From: JANMAT01 sp031359995
Lineage (GTDB): Bacteria; Actinomycetota; Acidimicrobiia; Acidimicrobiales; Ilumatobacteraceae
Reading direction: 5' to 3'
DNA: 23,781 nt
Assembly (NCBI GenBank): GCA_031359995.1
Contig: JANMAT010000211.1
Span: 1 to 23,781, forward strand
The position numbers and the translations under genes are program-made. Positions 6,413-12,757 of this stretch are shown piece by piece; positions within the stretch are counted from its first letter, which is position 1, and each line of letters begins with the position of its first letter. Below the pieces are notes generated by a model, which saw only the letters and a list, made by a program, of their open reading frames with translations, did no database searches and had not been told where the DNA came from.

Positions 6413-7597
6413 GTGAGCGCGGCACCGATCTCGACCCACGTGGCGCGCCTGGCGCGCCGGCGCCATCGGCTGCTCGCCCTCGTGCCGGTCGAGGTGCTGG
6501 TGCTCGCGCTGCTGTCGCGCTCGCACCGCGGCGTGCACGTCGTGCAGAACCTGGTGCTGCCCGGCTCCGGGCTGTACGAGAACCACGCGGTCCTCGGCGC
6601 CGCGCTGACCATCGCTGCGGTCGCCGCCGTGTGCGCCTGGTCAGGGTGGGGCGCCGACTGGACGGTCGCCGCCGTGTGGCTCGGCGCCATCGCCCTCACC
6701 GCGTGGCTGGCGCCGCGCGGTCACGCGGCCGTGACCGCGGCGCCGCGTGCCGCCGCGCACGAGTTCCCCATCGTGGCGCTTCTGGTCGGCGCGCTCACCT
6801 GGCTGCGGGCGACCGTGCGAGGCCTGCCCGGTGTGCAGCGCTGGCGGGCCCGGCGCACCGCCCGCGGCGTGGCCGTCGACCCGGTCACCGCCGGCCACGC
6901 CGCGGCCATCGCCGCGCTCGGCCCGGCCATGCCGTCGGTGGTGCTCGACCCCCGGGCGATGCGGCGGGCCCGCCGCATCGCGCTGGTGGCCCGCGGCCGC
7001 CGGCGTGACGCCCTCCGGCTCGATCACGCCGGGCTGCGCGCCGCGTTGGCGTTGACCGGGCAGCTCGACGCCGACGGGCGAGCGGCGTTGCTCGCCGACG
7101 CCGCCCGCCGAGCCACGGGCGTGCCCGCCAGCGAGCCGAGCTGGGTGCGCCCGCTCGACGCCACGCTGGCCGCCATCGCCCTGCACCGGCTGGGCGCCAC
7201 CGACGAGGTCGCCCGCTGGCAGGCGACGCTGGCCGGCCCCCTGGGCCTGCGCCGCGGCCACCGGCCGGCGTGGTGCTGGACACCGATCGGGTTGGGCGCC
7301 GGGCGCGCGCCACTGTGGGAGCACGCCGCCATGAGTGCGCTCAACCGCGACATGGGCTGGATCGACGACGCCGACTGGGCCGCTCTGCGCACGCGCCTGG
7401 TGGGCGCCTCGGCACGGGGCAGCCGGCACCCGTTCGACGAGCGCGCCATCGCCGCGGCGCGCCTGTGGCTCGCCCACGTGGACGACCCCGAGGCGGCGCG
7501 GATCATCGACCGACCGACCGTGGCCCATGACCCGGTCGCCGTGGCCCTCGACCGGTTGGCCGCCGCCCACCGGTCGAGCGCGGCCGGTGTGATCTAG
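6413..7597 (+). CDS. membrane protein of unknown function
   Basis: A 394-residue protein not recognised as a known family. The N-terminal half has about four hydrophobic segments: residues near 20-34 (LLALVPVEVLVLALL), 60-80 (AVLGAALTIAAVAAVCAW), 83-101 (WTVAAVWLGAIALTAWLA) and around 119-130 (FPIVALLVGALTWL). A soluble, Ala/Arg-rich C-terminal half of about 250 residues follows (from ATVRGLPGVQRWRARR), with conserved-looking stretches such as PAWCWTPIGLGAG and SALNRDMGWIDDADW. The topology suggests a cytoplasmic C-terminal domain. The start is the GTG at 6413, 31 bases after the ferritin-like gene; the frame is open far upstream only because of the base composition. Its stop codon shares CTAG with the stop of the convergent ABM gene. 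Confidence 0.6.
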   Translation: MSAAPISTHVARLARRRHRLLALVPVEVLVLALLSRSHRGVHVVQNLVLPGSGLYENHAVLGAALTIAAVAAVCAWSGWGADWTVAAVWLGAIALTAWLAPRGHAAVTAAPRAAAHEFPIVALLVGALTWLRATVRGLPGVQRWRARRTARGVAVDPVTAGHAAAIAALGPAMPSVVLDPRAMRRARRIALVARGRRRDALRLDHAGLRAALALTGQLDADGRAALLADAARRATGVPASEPSWVRPLDATLAAIALHRLGATDEVARWQATLAGPLGLRRGHRPAWCWTPIGLGAGRAPLWEHAAMSALNRDMGWIDDADWAALRTRLVGASARGSRHPFDERAIAAARLWLAHVDDPEAARIIDRPTVAHDPVAVALDRLAAAHRSSAAGVI

Positions 7598-7908
7598 AGG
7601 TTCAGGCCCTTGGCCGCCACCGGCGAGAGGCGGATGATCTCGGGGCGACCAGCGAGCAGGTCCTTCAGTTCGCGGCCGACGCTCTTCATCATGTCGCTCG
7701 TGCCGTGCTGGGCGAGGGCCTCGCTGTCGGAGTACAGCTCGTAGAACCACAGGACGTTCACGTCACCGTCGTCGGTGTTGAGCGCGTACACCTCGGTGCC
7801 GGTTTCCGACGACGACACGTAGTCGATCATCTTCCGGAACACGGCGACGAGCTCGTCGCGCTTGCCGTCCTGGGCGGTGATCTTGGCGATGACAGCGGGC
7901 TTGGCCAT
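7594..7908 (-). CDS. ABM-domain (antibiotic biosynthesis monooxygenase-like) protein
   Basis: A 104-residue alpha+beta ferredoxin-fold protein of the ABM/YgiN type. The opening MAKPAVIAKITAQDGKRDEL, the middle strand VLWFYELYSDSEAL and the AQHGTSDMMKS motif are the standard pattern of small cofactor-free quinol monooxygenases and related stress proteins. The start is set at ATG 7908-7906 because TACGGT stands exactly 6 bases upstream and the family begins here; the open frame continues upstream to 8073 without similarity. The gene ends on TAG overlapping the TAG of the convergent membrane-protein gene. The substrate is unknown. Confidence 0.8.
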   Translation of the reverse strand: MAKPAVIAKITAQDGKRDELVAVFRKMIDYVSSSETGTEVYALNTDDGDVNVLWFYELYSDSEALAQHGTSDMMKSVGRELKDLLAGRPEIIRLSPVAAKGLNL

Positions 7909-7914
7909 GCCGGC

Positions 7915-7920
7915 ACCGTA
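7915..7920 (-). promoter_or_regulatory. -10 element TACGGT of a leaderless promoter
   Basis: On the minus strand TACGGT, 6 bases (GCCGGC) and ATG follow one another, with no ribosome-binding site. This supports both the short start and a leaderless message for the ABM gene. Confidence 0.55.
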
Positions 7921-8041
7921 GCGGGCCCTGGTGACCGGCCCATCAACCCGCCGGTCGCGCCGCCACCGGCGGACCGTGTCGATGTCCTCAAGATCTGCCG
8001 ACGCATGCCGGTCGGACCACGGGCGCCGGTTCACTGCAGCC

Positions 8042-8498
8042 ATGAGGCACGCCCTCGCCACCCTGGCCCTCACGATCGGGCTGAGCGCCTGTGGCTGCTG
8101 GGCCCCGACACCATCGCGGGGTCCTCGCCGGCAGCACCCCCGGCGGCGAGGGTGCCCTCCAGCGGGAGGGCACGCGGTATGCCAACACGTGCCAGTGGGG
8201 CATCGCCACCGGCCCCAGGGGCGCCATCGGCATCCAGATCGGCGCGGCCGACGACACCGGCCACGACATGGTCCTCAACCGGTCGCGCGTACTGGAGCCC
8301 TCGCTGGTCTCCTCGGCCGCTCCCGATGCGGTCTCCAGCATGAACGTGGCCGTGCTGCCCGTGGGCGGCATGAGAGGCTCCACGGTGTTCTTCCGGTTCG
8401 GGGAGCGGTCGGTGATGGTCGCCGTGACCGGACCGAACGGCAACCTCGGCGTGTGCGAGACCCTCGCCGCGCAGGTCTACGCCGCGTTGGCCGGCTGA
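8042..8498 (+). pseudogene. secreted lipoprotein gene broken by two frameshifts (DUF3558-like)
   Basis: The ATG at 8042 opens a good lipoprotein signal, MRHALATLALTIGLSACG, with lipobox LSAC. The rest of the protein is in other frames: LLGPDTIAG is read from about 8095-8120 in the next frame, and VLAGSTPGGEGALQREGTRY followed by ANTCQWGIATG and the remainder runs in the third frame to TGA 8496-8498. Each step is what loss of one base would cause, the second inside the G run at 8118-8121. Joined, the pieces give a coherent roughly 150-residue protein with C-x-L-L, a central C-Q-W-G and a C-terminal NGNLGVCETLAAQVYAAL, resembling actinobacterial DUF3558-type lipoproteins. A weak -10 (TTCACT) lies 6 bases before the ATG. 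It may be a decayed gene or may reflect sequencing errors. GTG 8091 could start the third-frame part alone, but without an export signal. Confidence 0.6.
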
Positions 8499-8502
8499 CC
8501 CC

Positions 8503-8514
8503 GGGGCGAGCCCC
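8503..8514. terminator. short GC hairpin between convergent genes
   Basis: GGGG-CGAG-CCCC lies between the stop of the lipoprotein gene and the stop of the SGNH gene. The stem is only 4 bp and has no T tract, so this is a weak candidate for a bidirectional terminator. Confidence 0.25.
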
Positions 8515-9435
8515 TCAGTAGTCCGTGGCGTCAGCGATGAGGGTGGCGTAGAACGCCGAGCCGTCGGGCGTGAGGTGGTAGCCGTCGCCGGCGAACAACT
8601 CGGGGTGGTCCTGCGACGCCGAGTACCAGTCGACCAGGCGCACGTTGCGGTAGGCCCGGCTCACCGAGGCGAGGGCGGCATTGGTGCTGTCCTGGTAGTC
8701 GCGGGGCACCCGCACGTTCACCACGAGCACGGTTCGCACCGACTTCAACCGGTCGAGCATGTTCTTGACCTGTGTGGTGGTCGCCCCGTTGTTGGTGCCG
8801 AGGTGCACCACGACGACGTCGCCGAACGCCTTCTGCTTGGCCAGTTCCTTGACGACATCGATGCCGTCGGCGTAGTTCCGCCCCACCACGGCATCGACGG
8901 TGAGCTCGCCGGTGACCTTGCCCTTGAGGGCAGGGGTCGCACCGAACATGATCGAGTCGCCGATGCCGGTGACGCGCCGTTCGGGCGAGGGCACGGTGGC
9001 CACGGCGGTGGCCGGCTTGGCGGTGGCGACCGTGGTGCCCTTGGCCACCGCGGCCGGCAGCGTGGTCGCGGGCTCGGTGGTCGTCGACACCGTGGCCGGC
9101 ACCGTCGTGGCGACGGTGGTCGCCGGCGCCGCCGTGGTCGTCGCGGTGGCGAAGGTCATCTCGGGCAGACGCTGGACCGTCTCGCCCAGCACGTCGGCCC
9201 GGTCCTGGCCCGGCGCGAGCGTGGTCACCGGCGTGCGGTTCGGCACCGACCCGGCCAGCACGCCCACGACCCCGCGGGGCGCCACCGAGGTGGGGGCGGC
9301 GGCCACCGGCGCCACGGGCCCGGACCGCATCGAGGCCGAGGCCGCCCAGCCGGCCCCGGCCACCAGCCCGCCGACGGCGGCGAAGAGCACGAGGCCGAGG
9401 GCCTGGCGTCGCAGACGGTCGGACGTTCGGGACAT
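8515..9435 (-). CDS. membrane-anchored SGNH-hydrolase-type protein with Thr-rich stalk
   Basis: A 306-residue exported protein. Residues 12-32 form a hydrophobic signal anchor after an Arg-rich N-terminus. Residues 93-148 are a low-complexity Thr/Ala/Pro/Val stalk that could cross the cell wall. Residues 153-306 form an SGNH domain: block I GIGDSIMFGA (Ser161), block III HLGTNNG (Asn215/216) and block V DGYHLTPDG (Asp284, His287). This domain closely resembles the C-terminal SGNH part of acyltransferase-3 fusion proteins, which modify cell-surface polymers, but no acyltransferase domain is attached here. A role as wall-polymer esterase or O-acyltransferase partner is inference. The start is ATG 9435-9433 with TAGCCT 8 bases upstream; the frame is open back to 9603 but has no start signal there. 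Confidence 0.8.
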   Translation of the reverse strand: MSRTSDRLRRQALGLVLFAAVGGLVAGAGWAASASMRSGPVAPVAAAPTSVAPRGVVGVLAGSVPNRTPVTTLAPGQDRADVLGETVQRLPEMTFATATTTAAPATTVATTVPATVSTTTEPATTLPAAVAKGTTVATAKPATAVATVPSPERRVTGIGDSIMFGATPALKGKVTGELTVDAVVGRNYADGIDVVKELAKQKAFGDVVVVHLGTNNGATTTQVKNMLDRLKSVRTVLVVNVRVPRDYQDSTNAALASVSRAYRNVRLVDWYSASQDHPELFAGDGYHLTPDGSAFYATLIADATDY

Positions 9436-9443
9436 CACCTCCA

Positions 9444-9449
9444 AGGCTA
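9444..9449 (-). promoter_or_regulatory. -10 element TAGCCT of a leaderless promoter
   Basis: TAGCCT is followed on the minus strand by TGGAGGTG and ATG. GGAGG lies too close to the ATG (2 bases) to act as a normal ribosome-binding site, which favours a leaderless message for the SGNH gene. Confidence 0.5.
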
Positions 9450-9529
9450 TCGGCGTTGTCGACGGAAGACGCGTTGGGTGGTCGCCGCGCCACCCGACGC
9501 ACCACCGTGCCCCCTGGGCCCGGCGCGGG

Positions 9530-9535
9530 TAGCGT
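9530..9535 (+). promoter_or_regulatory. -10 element TAGCGT for the nitroreductase
   Basis: TAGCGT fits TANNNT and would produce a leader of about 36 bases containing the GAGGGGGAG ribosome-binding site before ATG 9578. Confidence 0.4.
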
Positions 9536-9577
9536 CCCTGCGCCGGTGGGGGCCGGCCCGACACCGAGGGGGAGACC

Positions 9578-10219
9578 ATGGAACTCGACCAGGCCATGAC
9601 CACGAGCGGTACGTGCCGCTACTACACCGACGCCGACGTGCCCGACGACGTGATGGCGCGCGTCCTGGACGCCGGCCGGTTCGCGCCCAACGGCGGCAAC
9701 CGCCAGGGCCTGCGCCTCGTGGTCGTCAAGGACGCGGCCAAGAAGCGCCAGCTCGCCGAGTGGTACCGCGTGCCGTGGAAGGCTTACGCCGCCGCCGCCC
9801 GCGGCGGTGGCATCGACATCGGTGGGGCCACCTCCCTCGTCGACCACGCCGACCACTTCGCCGACCACCTCGAGGAGGTGCCGGTGCTCATCGTCGTGTG
9901 TGCCGACTGGGACTGCATCCACCCCACCGACCACGAGCTCGGTCGCACCAGCGTGGTCGGGGGCGCGTCCATCTACCCAGGCGTGCAGAACATGCTGCTC
10001 AAGGCCCGTGAGGAGGGGTTGGGCACCGCGCTCACGACCCTGCTGTGCATCTATGAGCCCCAGGTGAAGGAGCTGCTCGGCATCCCCGAGGGCGTGATCA
10101 CCGCCGCCCACGTCGCCATGGGTTGGCCGGCCCGCCCCTTCCCGACGAAGCTGAGCCGCATGCCACTGGCCGACATGGTCCACCTCGATTCGTGGGGGAC
10201 GCCGTTCCCGGGCGTCTGA
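9578..10219 (+). CDS. nitroreductase family FMN-dependent oxidoreductase
   Basis: A 213-residue nitroreductase-fold protein that would use FMN and NAD(P)H to reduce nitro, quinone or enone groups; some family members instead dehalogenate or act in cofactor metabolism. The N-terminal MTTSGTCRYYTDADVPDD matches the R-x-Y FMN-phosphate motif, and RFAPNGGNRQGLRLVVV (34-50) is the second flavin-binding segment. The C-terminal block GLGTALTTLLCIYEPQVKEL then LLGIPEGVITAAHVAMGWPA is diagnostic. The ATG has GAGGGGGAG six bases before it. The gene is divergent from the SGNH gene and convergent with the luciferase-like gene. Confidence 0.88.
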   Translation: MELDQAMTTSGTCRYYTDADVPDDVMARVLDAGRFAPNGGNRQGLRLVVVKDAAKKRQLAEWYRVPWKAYAAAARGGGIDIGGATSLVDHADHFADHLEEVPVLIVVCADWDCIHPTDHELGRTSVVGGASIYPGVQNMLLKAREEGLGTALTTLLCIYEPQVKELLGIPEGVITAAHVAMGWPARPFPTKLSRMPLADMVHLDSWGTPFPGV

Positions 10220-10260
10220 CCGGTCGCCGCCTGGCCCTGCTGATGGCCGACCGGAGCGAC

Positions 10261-10286
10261 CTGAGCGCCGGCTGACGGCCGCTCAG
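10261..10286. terminator. bidirectional hairpin overlapping the stop of the luciferase-like gene
   Basis: CTGAGCGCCG (10261-10270) pairs with CGG-C-CGCTCAG (10276-10286) around a GCTGA loop, giving 10 bp with one bulged C. It lies between two convergent genes and includes the TCA that encodes the minus-strand stop. There is no T tract, which is common in high-GC actinobacteria. Confidence 0.5.
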
Positions 10287-11098
10287 CGCAGGTACCGGGA
10301 CGCCGCCGCGATGGTGGCGGCGGCGAGCGGTTCGAGCGCGGTGAGGATCAGACGGTCGATGCCCAGCGCCGCCCATGCCCGCCGGTCGGCATGGTCGGCG
10401 TCGAGCAGGTCGGGGTTCCACAGCGTCCACATCGTCGCCTCGAACGGCGCGTCGACCCCGCCCGACCGGCCGGTGGGTCGGGCGGCGTGGGCGGCCCGGG
10501 CGGCGCGCAACCACTCGGCCCTGTCGGGGTCGCTGCGGCGCACGTTCACGCCATCGCACCGTTGGCCCGCGATGGTGGCCAGCGCCGCGCTGTTCACGCC
10601 GACCAGCACGGGCGGGCGCACCTCGGGCCGGGCGAAGCCGGCGTAGACCGGGTCACGGTCGGGCGACCACAGCGTGTCGAGCAGGTCGAGCACGTCGACC
10701 AGTGCGGTGTGGCGCTCGGCCAGGCGGTCCTTCACCGGCATGTTCATGGCCCGCTGCTCGGACGCGAACGGTGAGCGCGGCGACGTGCCGGCGCCGAGCC
10801 CGAGGCGCAGCCGCCCTCCGCTGATGGCCTGCACCGACGCCGCCGCCGCGGCCAGCACACCGGGCGGCCGGCTGGCGATGTTGGCCACGAGCGTGCCCAC
10901 GCCGATCGTGCGGGTGCTGGCCGCCACTGCACCCATGAGCGACCAGCACTCGAGCATCGTGTGGCCCCGCAGCAGCGAGCCGTCGAGGTGGTCGAAGGCC
11001 CAGAGCGCGCTGAAGCCGGCCTCCTCGGCCGCCTGCGATCCCTCCAGGATCGCCGACCACGCCATGGTGCCCGGGCTCAGTTGCAGGTCGATCAGCAC
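10283..11098 (-). CDS. luciferase-like (LLM class) F420- or flavin-dependent oxidoreductase
   Basis: A 271-residue bacterial-luciferase-fold TIM barrel. Recognisable are the opening MLIDLQLSPGTMAWSAILEG, AEEAGFSALWAFDH (25-38), TRTIGVGTLVANIASRPPGV (63-82) and the ISGGRLRLGLGAGTSP segment, all standard for LLM-class oxidoreductases; in actinobacteria most use F420. It is slightly short against the usual 290-340. The start is GTG 11098-11096 with no ribosome-binding site; CAACCT ends 6 bases upstream and could be a -10 of a leaderless message. It also follows the acyl-CoA synthetase by 45 bases on the same strand, so the two may be cotranscribed. Confidence 0.85.
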   Translation of the reverse strand: MLIDLQLSPGTMAWSAILEGSQAAEEAGFSALWAFDHLDGSLLRGHTMLECWSLMGAVAASTRTIGVGTLVANIASRPPGVLAAAAASVQAISGGRLRLGLGAGTSPRSPFASEQRAMNMPVKDRLAERHTALVDVLDLLDTLWSPDRDPVYAGFARPEVRPPVLVGVNSAALATIAGQRCDGVNVRRSDPDRAEWLRAARAAHAARPTGRSGGVDAPFEATMWTLWNPDLLDADHADRRAWAALGIDRLILTALEPLAAATIAAASRYLR

Positions 11099-11143
11099 GG
11101 CGACAGGTTGTCAGGTGCCAGCGGGTCGGGTGAACGCCAGGGT

Positions 11144-12643
11144 TCAGCGGATCGGAGCGGCCGTGGCCGGCAGATCGGCGTACTCGCGCCGCAGGTCGCG
11201 CTTGAGCACCTTGCCCGACATGTTCCGAGGGAGCGGCTGGTCGCGCACGACCAGGTAGCGGGGCAGCTTGTAGTCGGCCAGCACCCCGGTGCACGCCGCC
11301 AGCACGTCCTCGCCGCGCAACGCCTGCCCGCCGGTGAAGGCGATGACCGCCGGCGTCTCACCCCACCGCTCGTGGGGCACGCCGACCACGGCCACCTCGA
11401 CCACGCCCGGCACGGCGGCGACCACCCGCTCGATCTCGGCCGGGTACACGTTCAACCCGCCCGAGATGAGCATGTCCTTGGCCCGGTCGACGACGTACAG
11501 GTAGCCCTCGTCGTCGATGCGGCCGAGGTCGCCCGTGTGCAGCCAACCGTCGCGCACCGTGTCGGCGGTGGCCTCGGCGTTGCGCCAGTAGCCCTGCATC
11601 ACCTGGGGGCCGCGCAGCACGATCTCCCCCACCTCGCCCGCCGGCCGCGGGCGGTCGTCGTCGTCCACCACCCGCACCTCGGCGTGCACCACCGGCAGGC
11701 CGGCGGAGCCGACCTTGCGCAGCGCATCGTGGCCGGGCAGCACGGTCACCGCGGCGGAGCCCTCGGTGAGGCTGTAGCCCTGCAACATCGGGATGCCGCG
11801 CGCCTGCACGGCGCGGATCAGCGACTCGGGCACCGGTGCGCCTCCCGACGACGCGATGCGCCACGACGACACGTCGGCCGTGGGCCAGCGCGGGTGGTCG
11901 ACGACCGACTGGATGATGACGGGCACGGCGAAGAACGCGGTGACCCGTTCCGTCTCGAACAGGTCGAGGGCGCGGCCCGGCTCGAAGCCGGGTTCGAGCA
12001 CCAGGCGGGCACCGGCCCAGTACGTGAACCAGAACACGGCCAGGCCACCGGTGAAGGCCAGCGGGAACGGCAGGAGCACGCGGTCGGTGGCGTTCAGCTG
12101 CACGGCCTGCACCCAGCCCTGCGACGCGACGTTCCACGAGCCGTGGGTCAGCACCGCGCCCTTCGGGTCGCCCGTGGTGCCCGACGTGTAGCAGATGAAC
12201 ACCGGCTCGTCGTCGGCCGTGCGGGCCATGTCCACCGTGGCGCCCGGGACCTGTTCGGCCTCGAGCGCCTCGGCCCGCAGCACGGGCTGGCGGTCGGCCA
12301 CACCGGCCACCGCCGCCGCCAGCGCGTCCTCCGTGACCACGAGGCGGCAGTCGGCGTCGTTCACCACGAAGGCGACCTCGGCTGCGGTGAAGCGCACGTT
12401 CATGGGCACGGCGATCGCGCCCAGCTTGGCCACGGCGATGCACAGTTCGCAGAACTCGACCCGGTTGCCGAGGAGCAGGCCGAGGCGGTCCCCCCGACCG
12501 AGCCCGAGCGCCGCCAGGCCTGCGGCCAGCGCGTCGGTGCGCTCGTCGAGCTGGCACCAGGTGAGCGAGCGGTCCCCGAAGCGCAGCGCCACATCATCGG
12601 GTCGGCAACGCCGCCAGTAGCGCCCGATGTCGGCCAAGTTCAT
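11144..12643 (-). CDS. AMP-dependent acyl-CoA synthetase / ligase
   Basis: A 499-residue ANL-superfamily enzyme that adenylates a carboxylic acid and then forms its CoA thioester. Core motifs are intact: A3 YTSGTTGDPKG (152-162), A5 QGYSLTEGSA, A7/A8 GWLHTGDLGRIDDEGYLY followed by VVDRAKDMLISGGLNVYP, and A10 PRNMSGKVLKRDL with the catalytic Lys478. It lacks long insertions, so it is of the FadD/medium-chain or aryl acid type, not acetyl-CoA synthetase. The ATG at 12643 is preceded by GGGGGG at a normal distance. It is the obvious entry enzyme for the CoA-dependent steps encoded elsewhere in this window, although those are on other transcripts. The substrate cannot be read from the sequence. 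Confidence 0.92.
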   Translation of the reverse strand: MNLADIGRYWRRCRPDDVALRFGDRSLTWCQLDERTDALAAGLAALGLGRGDRLGLLLGNRVEFCELCIAVAKLGAIAVPMNVRFTAAEVAFVVNDADCRLVVTEDALAAAVAGVADRQPVLRAEALEAEQVPGATVDMARTADDEPVFICYTSGTTGDPKGAVLTHGSWNVASQGWVQAVQLNATDRVLLPFPLAFTGGLAVFWFTYWAGARLVLEPGFEPGRALDLFETERVTAFFAVPVIIQSVVDHPRWPTADVSSWRIASSGGAPVPESLIRAVQARGIPMLQGYSLTEGSAAVTVLPGHDALRKVGSAGLPVVHAEVRVVDDDDRPRPAGEVGEIVLRGPQVMQGYWRNAEATADTVRDGWLHTGDLGRIDDEGYLYVVDRAKDMLISGGLNVYPAEIERVVAAVPGVVEVAVVGVPHERWGETPAVIAFTGGQALRGEDVLAACTGVLADYKLPRYLVVRDQPLPRNMSGKVLKRDLRREYADLPATAAPIR

Positions 12644-12676
12644 GCGGATCCCCCCAGGTTCAGCAGCGACCGGGCG

Positions 12677-12682
12677 ACCTTA
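12677..12682 (-). promoter_or_regulatory. -10 element TAAGGT for the acyl-CoA synthetase
   Basis: On the minus strand TAAGGT lies 33 bases before the ATG and upstream of the G-rich ribosome-binding site. It is identical to the -10 proposed for the amidohydrolase at 1354-1359. The 114-base region to 12757 also serves the divergent ProA-like gene. Confidence 0.45.
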
Positions 12683-12757
12683 GATCCGCCCCGAGCGCGA
12701 GCCCCACGCCGGGTGACACTCGCCTCGGTCCCCACGGTCACGCCAGACTGGACGCTC

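Noticed and set aside
7909..8073. N-terminal extension of the ABM protein
   Set aside because: The extra residues are Arg-rich and outside the family fold, and a -10 element lies inside this stretch, 6 bases before the chosen ATG.
10961..12757. Upstream extension of the ProA-like frame by about 600 codons
   Set aside because: It overlaps the acyl-CoA synthetase in antisense and has no domain; family similarity begins after ATG 12758.
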